Assembly: GCA_905221605.1 (NCBI GenBank)
Contig: CAJNDS010002402.1
Coordinates: forward strand, 310,001 to 374,000
Length of the DNA stretch: 64,000 nucleotides
Origin: Symbiodinium natans
Taxonomy: Eukaryota; Sar; Dinophyceae; Suessiales; Symbiodiniaceae
Direction: 5' to 3'
The notes beneath the pieces were generated by a model. The model was not told the origin of the DNA. It saw nothing but the letters and a program-made list of their open reading frames with translations, and did not search any database. Both the position numbers and the translations under genes were made by a program. This document shows, one piece after another, positions 21,217 through 31,275 of this stretch (positions are counted from its first letter, which is position 1; each line of letters opens with the position of its first letter).

Positions 21217-22550
21217 AAGCGCAGCAACATTCCTGCCATGTAATTGGAGTCTGGCACATTCCTGCCCGTGTAGTTGAAAGCACATGTCCGCTTTCGGATA
21301 AGTTTCTTGTTTCTTTCTCGATTTTAATTTTGTCGCACAAGTTGCGCGTTCTGTATCCAGGGCATTCTTCGGTTCCAGCAGCCTTGGGGGGAGAGGAGCC
21401 TGGGAATTGTAGCTCTGGGGTATACTGGGTGGGTTCAGTCTTTGCTTGGAGTAGCTGACTTGCATGTCTTCTCCGTGGTTGTTTCCGCAGCCGTCACTGC
21501 GCATCCATGCCCGCACGATGATTATGTCATTCACCAGGCAACGTATCCATGCCATCACGATGATGACCACATCGCCAGCACGTTCACCACGACGATTACG
21601 TGCGTGTTACACACTCTAAACTACTTCAGAAGTCTCCGCCGCTTTTGAAAGCCGAACGATCGGGCCCTGCTCGGAAACATCGCGCCTGCCAGCGTTTTGC
21701 ACATGCTAACCGAAGCGCAATGCTGTTCCGTACCACGCGCGGATTCGACCCAGGAAGCTCAATCCATATCACGCCCAGAGGCAAGGCAGTGTGTCCCATT
21801 GCTACGTGGTGGTTCAGGGTGGTTCGGTACATCGCTCGAGTCTATGATCTGCTAAGTGTGCAGGCGTGGCCACACTACGTCTCCCGGCAGAACTCAGCGA
21901 TGCTGCCTGCAGTCCTGCACCTGGCAAGAGCTGACAAAACGCAGAGTGGCATGAATTAGTTGACCGCATTTGATGTGACCTTGGTGAGCCGCTCCAAGAT
22001 TTGGGAAGCCGTGGGCCGAAAGCCGCAGCCACCAGTTCCAAATGCTCAGGCGCCTTGGCGTCCGCTGTAAAATGCTTACGCTTAAACTTGGTTGCTGTGT
22101 TTTCTGGTTGAGCCGCAACAGCACTTTGTTCCAGCTTCGCGTGCGTGCTGAATTTGGGATGGCCATTGCGATACGTCCCGCCCCATCGCCAGGGACCGGG
22201 CGTGGTACTGCCAGAGCAGCCAAATGAGGCCTCTCAAACAGTCACTAATAGTCGAAGCTCAACATGCACCTGCCATTACCTGGGGGGGGGCCAACCAGGA
22301 CCCCGACTTGCCAGAGAGGTATGCTGGTGGTAGCCCCAGAATGTGGCAACTGGAGTTTTGCGCGTGCCCCAGCCACATGCACGAGATTGGCATGCCCAGG
22401 CTCTGTGGGTTCGGGGTGATCGGGCAGCTAATTTGCGTGTCACAGCTTAGCATGGCAAGACCATCTTCGAATCGTCGAAGTGCACTCAAGAGCTTGAGGT
22501 TAAAGAGAGAGTAGCTCAGCAACCGCTGGACTTGCCAGAAGTTATTTGTG
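21217..22550. other. No supported gene
   Basis: Short ORFs on both strands without domains or consistent splice context. Confidence 0.5.
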
Positions 22551-22559
22551 TAATTTTAA

Positions 22560-22705
22560 GTAGCTCTCGTATCTAGACGATACAGGGAAGCTACTCAAAG
22601 CTTACCAGCTTTGGCGGCAGTCTTCCGTGCCCCAAGGGCACTAGATGCCAAAGCAATGCACAATGCCTGGTTCCGACCAGGCATTGCCTTCAGATTGAAG
22701 TCTGA
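22560..22705. other. Cluster of hairpins
   Basis: Three stem-loops in 150 bases. The first (22560-22594) has GTAGCT/AGCTAC outer arms with an inner GTATC/GATAC. The second (22661-22686) is a perfect 11-bp stem CAATGCCTGGT/ACCAGGCATTG closing a TCCG tetraloop. The third (about 22689-22705) has CTTCAGA/TCTGAA arms. No known RNA family is recognised. Confidence 0.45.
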
Positions 22706-23322
22706 AAGTGGTCAGATGCCCTGTGCCATCTCTGCCTAGATTCAGATTCACCTATGACCATCCTATGACCGATGGCCAAGAACCCATCATTGATGCACGA
22801 TATCAAGCACATGCAACACTTTAGATGCCCTAGATGCAAGCCTCGAACTTGCGAGCTAGCTGGTGCTTTTGGTCTGATTTTCCCCCTCAGAAGGAGAGGT
22901 GTCTGGCAGGTGCTCTTGCCAGACTGTTGTGACATGTACTCGTCTCAAGAAGCCACAGCTAGACCCAAGCAAACTTGCACTGGGAACAGTGACCGTGCAT
23001 CCAAAAGCCAGAGCCAGAGTAGAGACACGCCCATTATGCAAGGGAAGCGTCGCCACAGCTTTGCCATGGCAGTCAGTCGTAGTCTTGTGCATGCTTGTGC
23101 GCACAAGAGAGCCGCACGTCAAGCTGATCTTTGCAAGTATCCGTGAAGAATCTCAAAGAGCTGCAAACAAGACCAGGCAAGCTGTAGCGAACAAACACGG
23201 AATCGTGCGAAGATTGGACAGCCAGTACGCAAAAGGAAGGGTAGTCAAGAATAAAGTCAAGTTAAGAGACGTTAAAGCCAAAGCTGGCTCATTGAACTTG
23301 TTGGCCATGCTCCACAGCACCA
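22706..23322. other. Upstream of the EH-domain exon, unclear
   Basis: A plus-strand ORF (22899-23336) with Lys/Arg-rich composition overlaps the start of the EH-domain ORF in another frame. It has no motif and is probably leader sequence. Confidence 0.35.
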
Positions 23323-23850
23323 ATGGGTCGCAGTGACAAAGTCAAGGGTCCACCAGAGATCTCACTGGAGCGGCTGCGCAGTCTGCCGGCCGAAGAACAG
23401 TCAGGCAGCTGGAAGCTTTACAAGAAGCTGGGAGGGCGGCGCCGATGCCTTCCGAAGTCTGTTGTGGAGGAATTCTTGCTAAGAAGCACGCTGGGTCCAG
23501 AAGTTGTCAAGAGCATTCTCGACACTGCTCTCACTGGTGACGCTGGAGACGATGTGGATTTCGAGTGCTTTTGCGTTGCCTGCCGCCTGGTAGCGCAGAT
23601 GCAAGAGCTCGGGCATTTTGCTTCCATCTCCGACGTCCCGGCCAACCCTCCTTACTTTGCAGAGGAGCATGAGGAGCAGGCCGCAGAGGACAAGGGGGAG
23701 GAGCAGAAATCTGAGTTCGACTTCGAAGGCGTTGCCTTCGGCGTGATCTCGCAAGGCCTGCGTTTTATTTGTGATTCTCTGCTAATCGTCTTCCTGCTAC
23801 TCCCCTTCCCACAATTCGAAACACGAATGCGTAAATACATGCATACGTAA
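23323..23850 (+). CDS. EH (Eps15 homology) domain protein, first exon
   Basis: ATG at 23323. Residues about 28-98 match the EH-domain pattern: an initial WKLYKKLGG helix, then PKSVVEEFLLRSTLGPEVVK, the loop DTALTGDAGDDVDFECFCVA and the last helix CRLVAQMQELG. EH domains bind Asn-Pro-Phe motifs and act in endocytosis and vesicle traffic. The calcium-loop acidic residues look only partly kept (TGDAGDDVDFE), so calcium binding is doubtful. After residue about 100 the protein is acidic (EEHEEQAAEDKGEEQK). The end of the ORF, from about residue 145, is hydrophobic and reads into satellite-flanking sequence. The exon more likely stops near FEGVAF, where GC/GT donors occur, and continues beyond the repeats. 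Later exons were not found. Confidence 0.6.
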   Translation: MGRSDKVKGPPEISLERLRSLPAEEQSGSWKLYKKLGGRRRCLPKSVVEEFLLRSTLGPEVVKSILDTALTGDAGDDVDFECFCVACRLVAQMQELGHFASISDVPANPPYFAEEHEEQAAEDKGEEQKSEFDFEGVAFGVISQGLRFICDSLLIVFLLLPFPQFETRMRKYMHT

Positions 23851-23987
23851 CTATGCTACTTGATATAATGTAGAAAGTTGCGTATGCCTATATCATACAT
23901 GCATACATACGTATGAAGTGTCTTATATGTGCACGAAGAGGCCGGAGGTTGAAGCTACTACGTGAGTGTGAGGCAGGCATGTGTGAA

Positions 23988-24252
23988 AGAAGAAAGAACG
24001 AAAGAACGAAAGAACGAAAGAACGAAAGAACGAAAGAACGAAAGAACGAAATAACGAAAGAGCGAAAGAGCGAAAGAGCGAAAGAGCGAAAGAGCGAAAG
24101 AGCGAAAGAGCGAAAGAGCGAAAGAGCGAAAGAGCAAAAGAGCGAAAGAACGAAAGAACGAAAGAACGAAAGAACGAAAGAACGAAAGAACGAAAGAACG
24201 AAAGAACCAAAGAACCACAGAACGACAGAACGACAAAACGAAAGAACGAAAC
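23988..24252. repeat. Octanucleotide satellite (GAAAGAAC/GAAAGAGC)
   Basis: About 30 tandem 8-mers in three blocks: GAAAGAAC, then GAAAGAGC, then GAAAGAAC again, with end degeneration to AACCACAG-type units. It lacks stops in several frames on both strands, giving spurious Arg/Lys/Glu or Phe/Leu/Ser ORFs. Confidence 0.95.
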
Positions 24253-24276
24253 TAGAGAGGTCGATACATAGATATA

Positions 24277-24430
24277 CAAGTGTGTGTATATACATATAGA
24301 TACACACACACACACATATGTATATATATATATAATATTAATATATAGTAATATATACGTACATACATACATACATGCATACATACATACATACATACAT
24401 ACATATGCACATATATATATATATCTAGGT
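24277..24430. repeat. AT-rich compound microsatellite
   Basis: Adjacent (CA)n, (TA)n and (CATA)n runs, almost continuous. Confidence 0.9.
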
Positions 24431-25538
24431 ATCATTAATCTGTACCTATATGTACGTGTAGATGTATGCGTATGGCCGCCATGTTAGGATACTCTTGCTC
24501 CTGAGGTCCAACTCAGCCAACAAGCATTCCGATTGGGGAGGTGGACGCGGGAGCGTCAGCGGCACCAGTGCCAGGCACATGGGGGTGTTTAAAGTTAGGT
24601 TCCCCTTCGGCCTCTCTATGGTTTCCTTCAGAGTTCTTCAGAGGGGCATTTTCTCGCACTGCTCCGGGGCCCTCTGCCACCCCCCCCCCCCCATGCGACC
24701 CTCGAATGGCAGCCTGTTGCATTCCCGATACAGGGACCATACCTTGGAAGATGGCCTAAATTGTGACTGGCCGCGAAGTTGCAGCATGATGACACCCGTG
24801 GACCGGCAGCAAGGGCTGGAAAACCAAGTCAAAATACGTCTTTCGCGGAAAGCCCTCCACAAAAGCAAGTCGTCCTGTAGACTTAGACCTGCTTCCCCTC
24901 GTCCCAGTGTAGTACATCTACTCTGAAACACCAAACCCCTGCAAAGAAGGAAAACAGGTTGTCCAGGCAGCCATGACGGGCCAAATCCCTACAAAAAGCA
25001 TCTGGCCTCGCAGGGCCCATTCAGCTGCTCAGGATCCGCGTAGGATTCAATTCCGGATCAAAGTGCTGGTACGGGGAGAAGGATTCTTTTGCATTCCATT
25101 CGTGATCTCCGCACCGGATGCGGTTATCGAAGTCATGGAAACACTGTTGTGACAGTGCCTGTTTCACGGCAATGGTAAAAAGGTAGCAGGTAGCTGCCTG
25201 ATGCTTTGTGGCAGTGTGCGAGGTGCCCAGACGCATCGTGAGTCGACGCGTTACGCAAACGATTCCTTCTCGGCAAGGCAGGGTGCCAAGGCGCTGATGT
25301 TGCCTTCGTTTCCTTTTGCAGAAGCCAGGTTTGCTGGCAGCTCTGCCGTCATGGAGGCGACCTTCAGTGGCTTGGCCACAAATTTGCTGTGTCTTCCTGA
25401 GCTTTTTAGCAGCTGGCCAGGATGCCAGACTTGGTTTCTGTGGTAGGTGGCGGAGTGGAACCTGCGGATCCCAGGCGATTCCCTCGCTTGCTGTAGGCTT
25501 CTGACAGTCGCGCCCCCCCATTGTGCATCGGACTCCAG
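24431..25538. other. No firm gene; possible exon near 24510
   Basis: About 24510-24590 reads QPTSIPIGEVDAGASAAPVP in one frame, which looks coding and could be a later exon of the EH-domain gene. The rest shows nothing recognisable. A C10 run lies near 24680. Confidence 0.3.
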
Positions 25539-28050
25539 GCTGGCCCGGCTCGAGCGCGAGCTGGTCAAGTGCAGAAGGGAAGTTGAAGTCTACTTGGCCG
25601 AGAAGGCACGCCTCGAGGAGCACAGCAATGCTTTGAAAGTGAGTTTTGATGGATGAAATGGCCACTCGATTTCATTCCAACGGGGGGCTTGCACGTAGGG
25701 ATGTTGCTTGCTCTACTCTTCGGCATGTGCTGAACATGCTACAGCAGTGGAAGTGGCCGTACGTCAGCATCTGGCCCAAGATGTTTGCAAGCTTGCGGAA
25801 GACGTTGCCGAACAAGACTCTTGTTGGCTTACTCCGCGGGAGATGCACCCTGCCAGGGCCCTAGAAGCAAAGGGACGTGCAGAGATGCACATGCGCAACG
25901 TACCGGAAGAACAGCTCAGGAATATTATGTTTCACAGAACCAGGCGGCACTCCACAATGCCGCCAGGAATCGACAGCCAATGTTGTTGAAAAAACTGATT
26001 CAGTCCAGATGTGATCCGACGCAGCGTGACAAGTTTGGCCGGATCCCTTTGTTCGCGGCAGTGTTGAACTCGGAATCTTTGGCCAGTGGTCCATCCCCAG
26101 AGCAGCAGGGCTGCGTGGACATTCTCCTGCAACATGGATGCTGCATTAACTCTGTGGATTCGCATGGCCGGAGAATAGTGAACTACCTGGAAGAACTCCA
26201 TATGCCCAAGTACAAGAGCGTGGCTATGCTGCTAAAGCAGATGAGGCTTCCGGGCGAAAGAGAGAGAGAGAGAGAGAGAGAACCCCTTGCCGAGTGAAGA
26301 CCAATTCGCAACACGCATGCCCTAAGCAGGTGTCCATGATTCAGAGATCAAGGAGAGACAAATAGAAACACACAGAGCGAATCAGCAATCAAGCATGCCT
26401 GCTCAGCCCCTGCCTTGTGTAAGCCCCACACTTGCGATCATTCTTTCCAAATAGTGGGTAGTAGTCTCCCCCTCCTCACCTGTTTGAAACAACCTTCCGC
26501 TCCAGAGAAGACTTGGATATCGGGGCGCTCATGGAAACGGAAAAGTATGGACAGTGGGACGATACCCCTTTGTTGCAAACTGAACATCCCGACGATGCTG
26601 TGTTCGGCAAGCATGCGCCATTTCAAGAGCTGGGGGGGGGTGGGGGGACCTACCCCTCCCCCCGAATGAAGGCAGTCTAACACCCATTCTTCAGCTTTTT
26701 CTGAGAAAGCGGCAATTCCCTGGTCGACCCTGGATTTCCCAGCGCATATGGATCAGAAGGAAAGAGAGCTCTCTGAGCGCCCAGCATCTTTAGCTCATTG
26801 AAAGGCAGACAGAGAGGAGATCGGAAGAGCTCACGAAGAGAAAAGCAGCAGCTTTGCATCAGCTCTTTTCTTCGCACCGCCTCTGCAGGAGTGCGTCCGC
26901 GGGCACACGTGGCGTCAAATCTGCCAGGGCACCAGCGCCTACAGCGTCTACAGAAGCGGCTCCTGTCCCGAGATGCGTCGAGGAGGTGGCCGCAATGTGG
27001 AGTGCGTGCCAGTCTCCATGGCAGGAGCTGCAGCTGCTCCACCAGGTGCCATGGCCCACCATAGTGCAGGATTCTCTAAGCGAATTGGCATCGCGATGTA
27101 TTGCGTGCTATTCTCCCGCCATAGCTGCCATCGTGTAGCTATCCTGTAGCCAAGTCTCAGATTCATTGCCAATAGCTCTACGTGGAGGATACTATGAGTA
27201 GCCTCATGGCAATCAGTAGTCCTGGTCACACGGTTAGCCGGTTGTCCTGGGTGGGAACAAGACAGCTCTGGGAACGAGCTCGCATAGTCCTAGCATTTTC
27301 CTAAGCTTTACCTTGGTAGCTCGGTCGTGTTGCGCAAAAATAATGTGTGTCGCACAGGTGCTGAGCCAGCCGCAACTGGCATTTGAAGCGCTGAAGATCT
27401 TGGATCGGGAGCCAGCCTTGAACTCCTCCCACTCCTGCCTACATACAGCAGATCCATTAACTGGACGCTCAGCTCTGCACGTAGCAGCGCGCCATGGCAA
27501 TGAGGAGAGCGCATCGAAGCTGTGCTGCTCTCTCCCTCTCTCCCTGTTTTGTGCTGCATTCCCATCTATTCGTGAAAGCATGAATGGAGGAGGTCGTGGC
27601 ATTCTTGCTGCAACGAAGGCATCTTGCTGCAGCCTCCAGTGCTTGTGTACGAGTATGTCTCAGTATGCGTGTGTGTCTCGGTGTGTGTGTGTGTGTGTGT
27701 GGAACTTGTGCAAGCAGCGAGCTGTTGTGAAGGTGCGACCCAACACAGACTGATATCGTGGGCAGAACAGCCCTGCATATTGCTGCCGTGGAAGGGCACG
27801 CAGCATGCAGCAGCTGAGATGTGCATACTGAGCAGTTCTGCAGTTGCTTCGCGACTTGCTGATCTTTTTCTGTTATCGTTTTTATCGTGCTGAGGTAAAG
27901 CAATCCTGCAGCATTTTTGCGAGGAACTGCACAGCGTAGATCCCTCAAGTTGCGGTGCTCGTCTGTATTCAAGCTGTGCTCAAGTCTTTGCACTCTTAGC
28001 TTGCAGGACGACGATGCCAGAGCAGCGCTCCTGGACAAGCAGGCCAGCAG
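25539..28050 (+). CDS. Ankyrin-repeat protein with coiled coil, multi-exon
   Basis: Exon 25539 to about 25640 codes a coiled coil (RLERELVKCRREVEVYLAEK). About 25745-25870 continues helical (VRQHLAQDVCKLAEDVAEQD). Exon 25938 to about 26250 starts after ACAG and codes two ankyrin repeats: QAALHNAARNRQPMLLKKLI, then DKFGRIPLFAAVLNSE, and a third, GCVDILLQHGCCINSVDSHG. Exon 27358 to about 27505 holds LTGRSALHVAARHGNEE, and exon about 27750-27817 holds DIVGRTALHIAAVEGHAA. Exon about 28006-28045 reads DDDARAALLDK. Ankyrin repeats are protein-binding scaffolds and no enzymatic domain is seen. The array and the coiled-coil module exons downstream (28.9-31.3 kb) share strand, spacing and intron style and may form one large scaffold protein, which is inference. 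Simple repeats sit in the introns. Confidence 0.6.
26257..26281. repeat. (GA)n microsatellite
   Basis: Twelve GA units directly after the ankyrin exon. Confidence 0.9.
27677..27702. repeat. (GT)n microsatellite
   Basis: GT run inside an ankyrin-gene intron. Confidence 0.85.
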
Positions 28051-28189
28051 TTTGACCATGGGCCCCCTGTTGCACGGAGTTCGCTCTAGTCAGGACTTGT
28101 TCTGCGAGACGGCATCGTCTGCAGCACTCCGAGAGCACCATTCTGGTGTATTCCGAATGCTGAGAGTACACCAGGACATGCGTATTTCC

Positions 28190-28240
28190 CAAATTAGGGG
28201 TACCCCTTTTATACTCCAAATAGAGTAGAATCCCCTTAAG
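28190..28240 (+). repeat. Copy 1 of dispersed GGGGTACCCCTT repeat
   Basis: AGGGGTACCCCTTTTATACT followed by CCAAATAGAG and GAATCCCCTTAAG aligns with the copy at 28357-28417 with few changes. Confidence 0.6.
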
Positions 28241-28356
28241 TAGGGGAAGCCCCGAAAAGGTACCGCTGTCTTCAGAACCCCCCACATGTTCTTGGTGTTT
28301 TGATTAGATTATTCTGAGGGATGCTTCAGCGAGTTCGGGCCGATGGGTGACAAAAT

Positions 28357-28417
28357 GGGGGTTTACGAAAATAGGGGACCCCTTATATCGACCCCAAATA
28401 GTGGGATCCCCTTATCG
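28357..28417 (+). repeat. Copy 2 of dispersed repeat (GGGGGTTTACGA type)
   Basis: It begins GGGGGTTTACGAAAATAGGG and contains GACCCCAAATAG and GGATCCCCTTAT. The same leading word and the same core, the core in inverse order, occur at 54099-54180. Confidence 0.6.
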
Positions 28418-28883
28418 GACACGCCCAGCTCACCCCCTTGGAGGACCTTGGCGCCTGGCCGCTCGAGAGTGAGCCATCTGAGCAAGAGCCGGCGCCACCG
28501 GGATTTTTCCTGCACTCAGACATGTCGCCGGCGCCAGGGACGCTTCATGAGCTCCTGGTGCCAAGCTCACCTTTACCTTGCGGGTCCAAGAAGGGAGGAC
28601 GTGGAGAGCAAAGCGGAAGATCGCAAGAGGCCGGCGCTTGAAGCCAAACTCATTGCAACGATCCTGCGACATGTCTCATAGCCGCGTGGGCAGTGCGCCA
28701 TTCCTGCGACAGGCAAAGAGAGCTGCCCAAGTTTCCATGTCAGAGCCGGCGCGGGCCATCGAAACTGAGCGGTCTCAGCCGGGAGTCTTTCTGCGAAAAG
28801 AAGGATGCGGAGAACTAGAGGCCGGCTTGCCAAGAAAAAGCACCAAGTACTTGCCCCGAACTCGCGGACTTTAGCATCTCCAG

Positions 28884-31275
28884 GTTCGCCAGGAGACCAA
28901 AGTGCTTGACGAGATAAAGAAGCTCGGGAGGATGCTTGAGCAGCAGCAGGCTCGACAAGCAGTCCTGAACGCTATGGCTGCCATTGTAGGGTTGGCTGAA
29001 GAGACTGAGCCGAATGAAAGTCGCCATGGACATGACACTCCTACTGCATGCCAATCATGCACGCCACGCAAGTGGGTCCATGCTTTGATTGAGCCATTTT
29101 CCTGTTAAATTGGAAGCGTGCGTGCACGAGCACACCTTCAACAGCTTGCCATCGTGCAACTTCTGTGCCGAACCAGTTTCTTGATGCTTCCTCTTGCTCC
29201 CTAATGAGCACTTTAAGCAGAACCGAGCCGTGTGCCTAGACTAGAGCCCGTTGCCCAAAATCAGCCTTATTCCTTGTGAGTCCTTTTCTTGCCCCATTCA
29301 GTGTTGCATGCCAGCGCTGCACTGCGACAGCGCTGTCTTATGAATCTGAATGGGGATTGACATGGAAACACAGTGGGATGTGTGAGTTACCTTGATCAAC
29401 ACACTCCTGCTTTCTCCTAGCACTGTGGAGGTTGAGTCTTGGCGACTGCAATAGAAACACTTGTATTGCTGTTTCATGTCTCAAATTCTGTGTAGTATCT
29501 CCAACGGTGCCGGAACGGATGACTCATATTTGCTGCAGCTAGCCGATGGAGCTATCCAGGGTTCCGTGCCTTGTGGTGCGTTCGTGCCTCGCGAGGCAGA
29601 GATGTCTGCGTTGAAGGAAAGCATGCAACATGTGCTCAGCTCCTTGGAGATGAAGGCCAGGCCGACACACAATGTGGGATTCCTGCTGATCACCGAGGCT
29701 AGTCGTTTTGGATGAGCCAGCCCTTGCAGGCAGATGCGGGCCAGCTCAGCAGCTTGCAACACAGCCTTCAAACACTTTCGGCGGCGCTGCCAGACAAGGT
29801 CAGGGCATTTTGCTAAGCACGTCATGAGTGCACGACCTCCCAATGTGAAGAGAAGATTAGCAGACTGGCCTGCTGCCACCCTCTTCTACCATTTTCAGAG
29901 TGAAACAGATGTGAAAGGCCGATGCTGGTCGCATTCATACCCTTCAGCAACAACTTTCGCATCTCACCAGAACCGTCAAGCAGAAGGCACTGGCTGTATT
30001 CACAGTCTCAAACCATGGCTACCTGTGCATGTGAATCCTTGTGACGGGACTCCGGATGCAAGCCCAAGTTTGAGGCCGATCGGGATGACGTCGCGGGGCA
30101 GGAGCATGTCCAGAAGGCCTGCGGCCGATGCAGCCGATCACACGCCCAAGTTGTTTTTTCAAGCCTCCACCCTAGAAAAAGTATTGGCAGCCGTTGCGAC
30201 CTGTCGAATCCCTCGAAATCCTTCGAGTCTGTCGTGGGCGCGTTGCTTGGGTGCCCTTCGCGTGAGGTCTCAGAGCGAATTAGCACCCTGCAAAGTGAGA
30301 GCATGGAGCTAAAGGCGGCGCTCGCGCACAAGGCTGCGTTGAAGTTGAGGCTTGACGCGAGTGATGCATGTGCTGACAGTGGGCTGGTCCAGGCTGATGC
30401 CGCCGTGCTGCAGAAGGAGGCGTATCGTTTGGAGCTCGCACTGGAGCAGAAGGCCCGCTGAGTGCGCTTGTTGCTGGCTTTCGTGGCCCATAAATCGCAG
30501 GCTGAAGCCGAAGAGATTAGCACGCTGCGCCAGAAGCTGGACCAGCTTCAACATGCTCCTGCACCTGTGGATCACGAGGCCAGGAGGCGGTCCTTGAGAG
30601 GTCATTCGGCTGTGGCACCTGCACGGAGTTCCTGCTTGTGTGCTGATACAGGTTGCTTCGTGCCTGCACTCTCGCTAGATTCCACGTAGTGGTAGCCTCA
30701 TTCCGGAAATCTCCGGAAAGCCGCAAATACTCCTTCTGTAAACCAACACGACGACAAAACCTAGTTTGGACTGAATGTTATTCTAGCCTTTGCTGAGCTC
30801 TTGCGGGTGCCCATGTGAGGCTGACATGTCTGAAGTCAAGATGAAGCAACATGAGCTGCAGTGCAGCGTGCAGCAAGTGCTGGGCACCTTGGAGATGAAG
30901 GCCTCTCTTCACAGAAACTCCGCGGGGGTGGGGGATGAGCGGGTGCGGGAGGGGCTTGCCGCTGGCGAGGGCAGCATTTCGGGTGGGACAGCCTCTGGTA
31001 GGCAGATGCAGACAAGCTCGCCAGCCTGTCCGCGGCACTGGAAGACAAGGCCAATGCCTTCTTCAAGTCCTTTTTTTGAAGACGCACACTCCAGCCTGTC
31101 CAGTCCAGGACGGTCGCGAAACTGACCTGAGAGACAAGATGTTACACATTCACTGTCAAGAAGCTGCATGAGGCGATGCACAGCTGATACAGCCTGTCCT
31201 TCACAGGCGGGATGCAGCACAGTCCTGGCCATGCAGCAGAAGTTGCAGCAGCTGGCTGCCATCTTCGACGAGAAG
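28884..31275 (+). CDS. Tandem coiled-coil module exons of a scaffold-type protein
   Basis: At least nine small exons, each phase 0, each coding one short coiled-coil module: 28884-28949 (VRQETKVLDEIKKLGRMLEQ); about 29587-29655 (REAEMSALKESMQHVLSSLE, ending MK); 29730-29798 (ADAGQLSSLQHSLQTLSAAL, ending PDK); 30267-30332 (VSERISTLQSESMELKAALA, ending HK); 30393-30452 (ADAAVLQKEAYRLELALEQK); 30501-30578 (AEAEEISTLRQKLDQLQ and tail); 30817-30900 (EADMSEVKMKQHELQCSVQQ, then VLGTLEMK); 31002-31049 (ADADKLASLSAALEDK); 31207-31275 (ends AAIFDEK). Most start with Ala-Asp/Glu after CAG and end at a Lys codon followed by a GC donor. Sequence similarity between modules implies exon duplication. The protein is probably a long rod or scaffold and may continue the ankyrin gene upstream. 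The order in mRNA is not tested. Confidence 0.6.

Noticed and set aside
22899-23336. 145-residue plus ORF overlapping the EH-domain start
   Set aside because: No motif. It overlaps a well-supported frame by 14 bases and has basic, leader-like composition.
23988-24252. CRISPR-like array
   Set aside because: Units are contiguous with no spacers. It is a simple satellite.
23888-24435. Long ORFs through the GAAAGAAC satellite on both strands
   Set aside because: An 8-base repeat without stop words stays open in three frames by construction. The products are pure Phe/Leu/Ser/Arg or Lys/Glu/Arg repeats.
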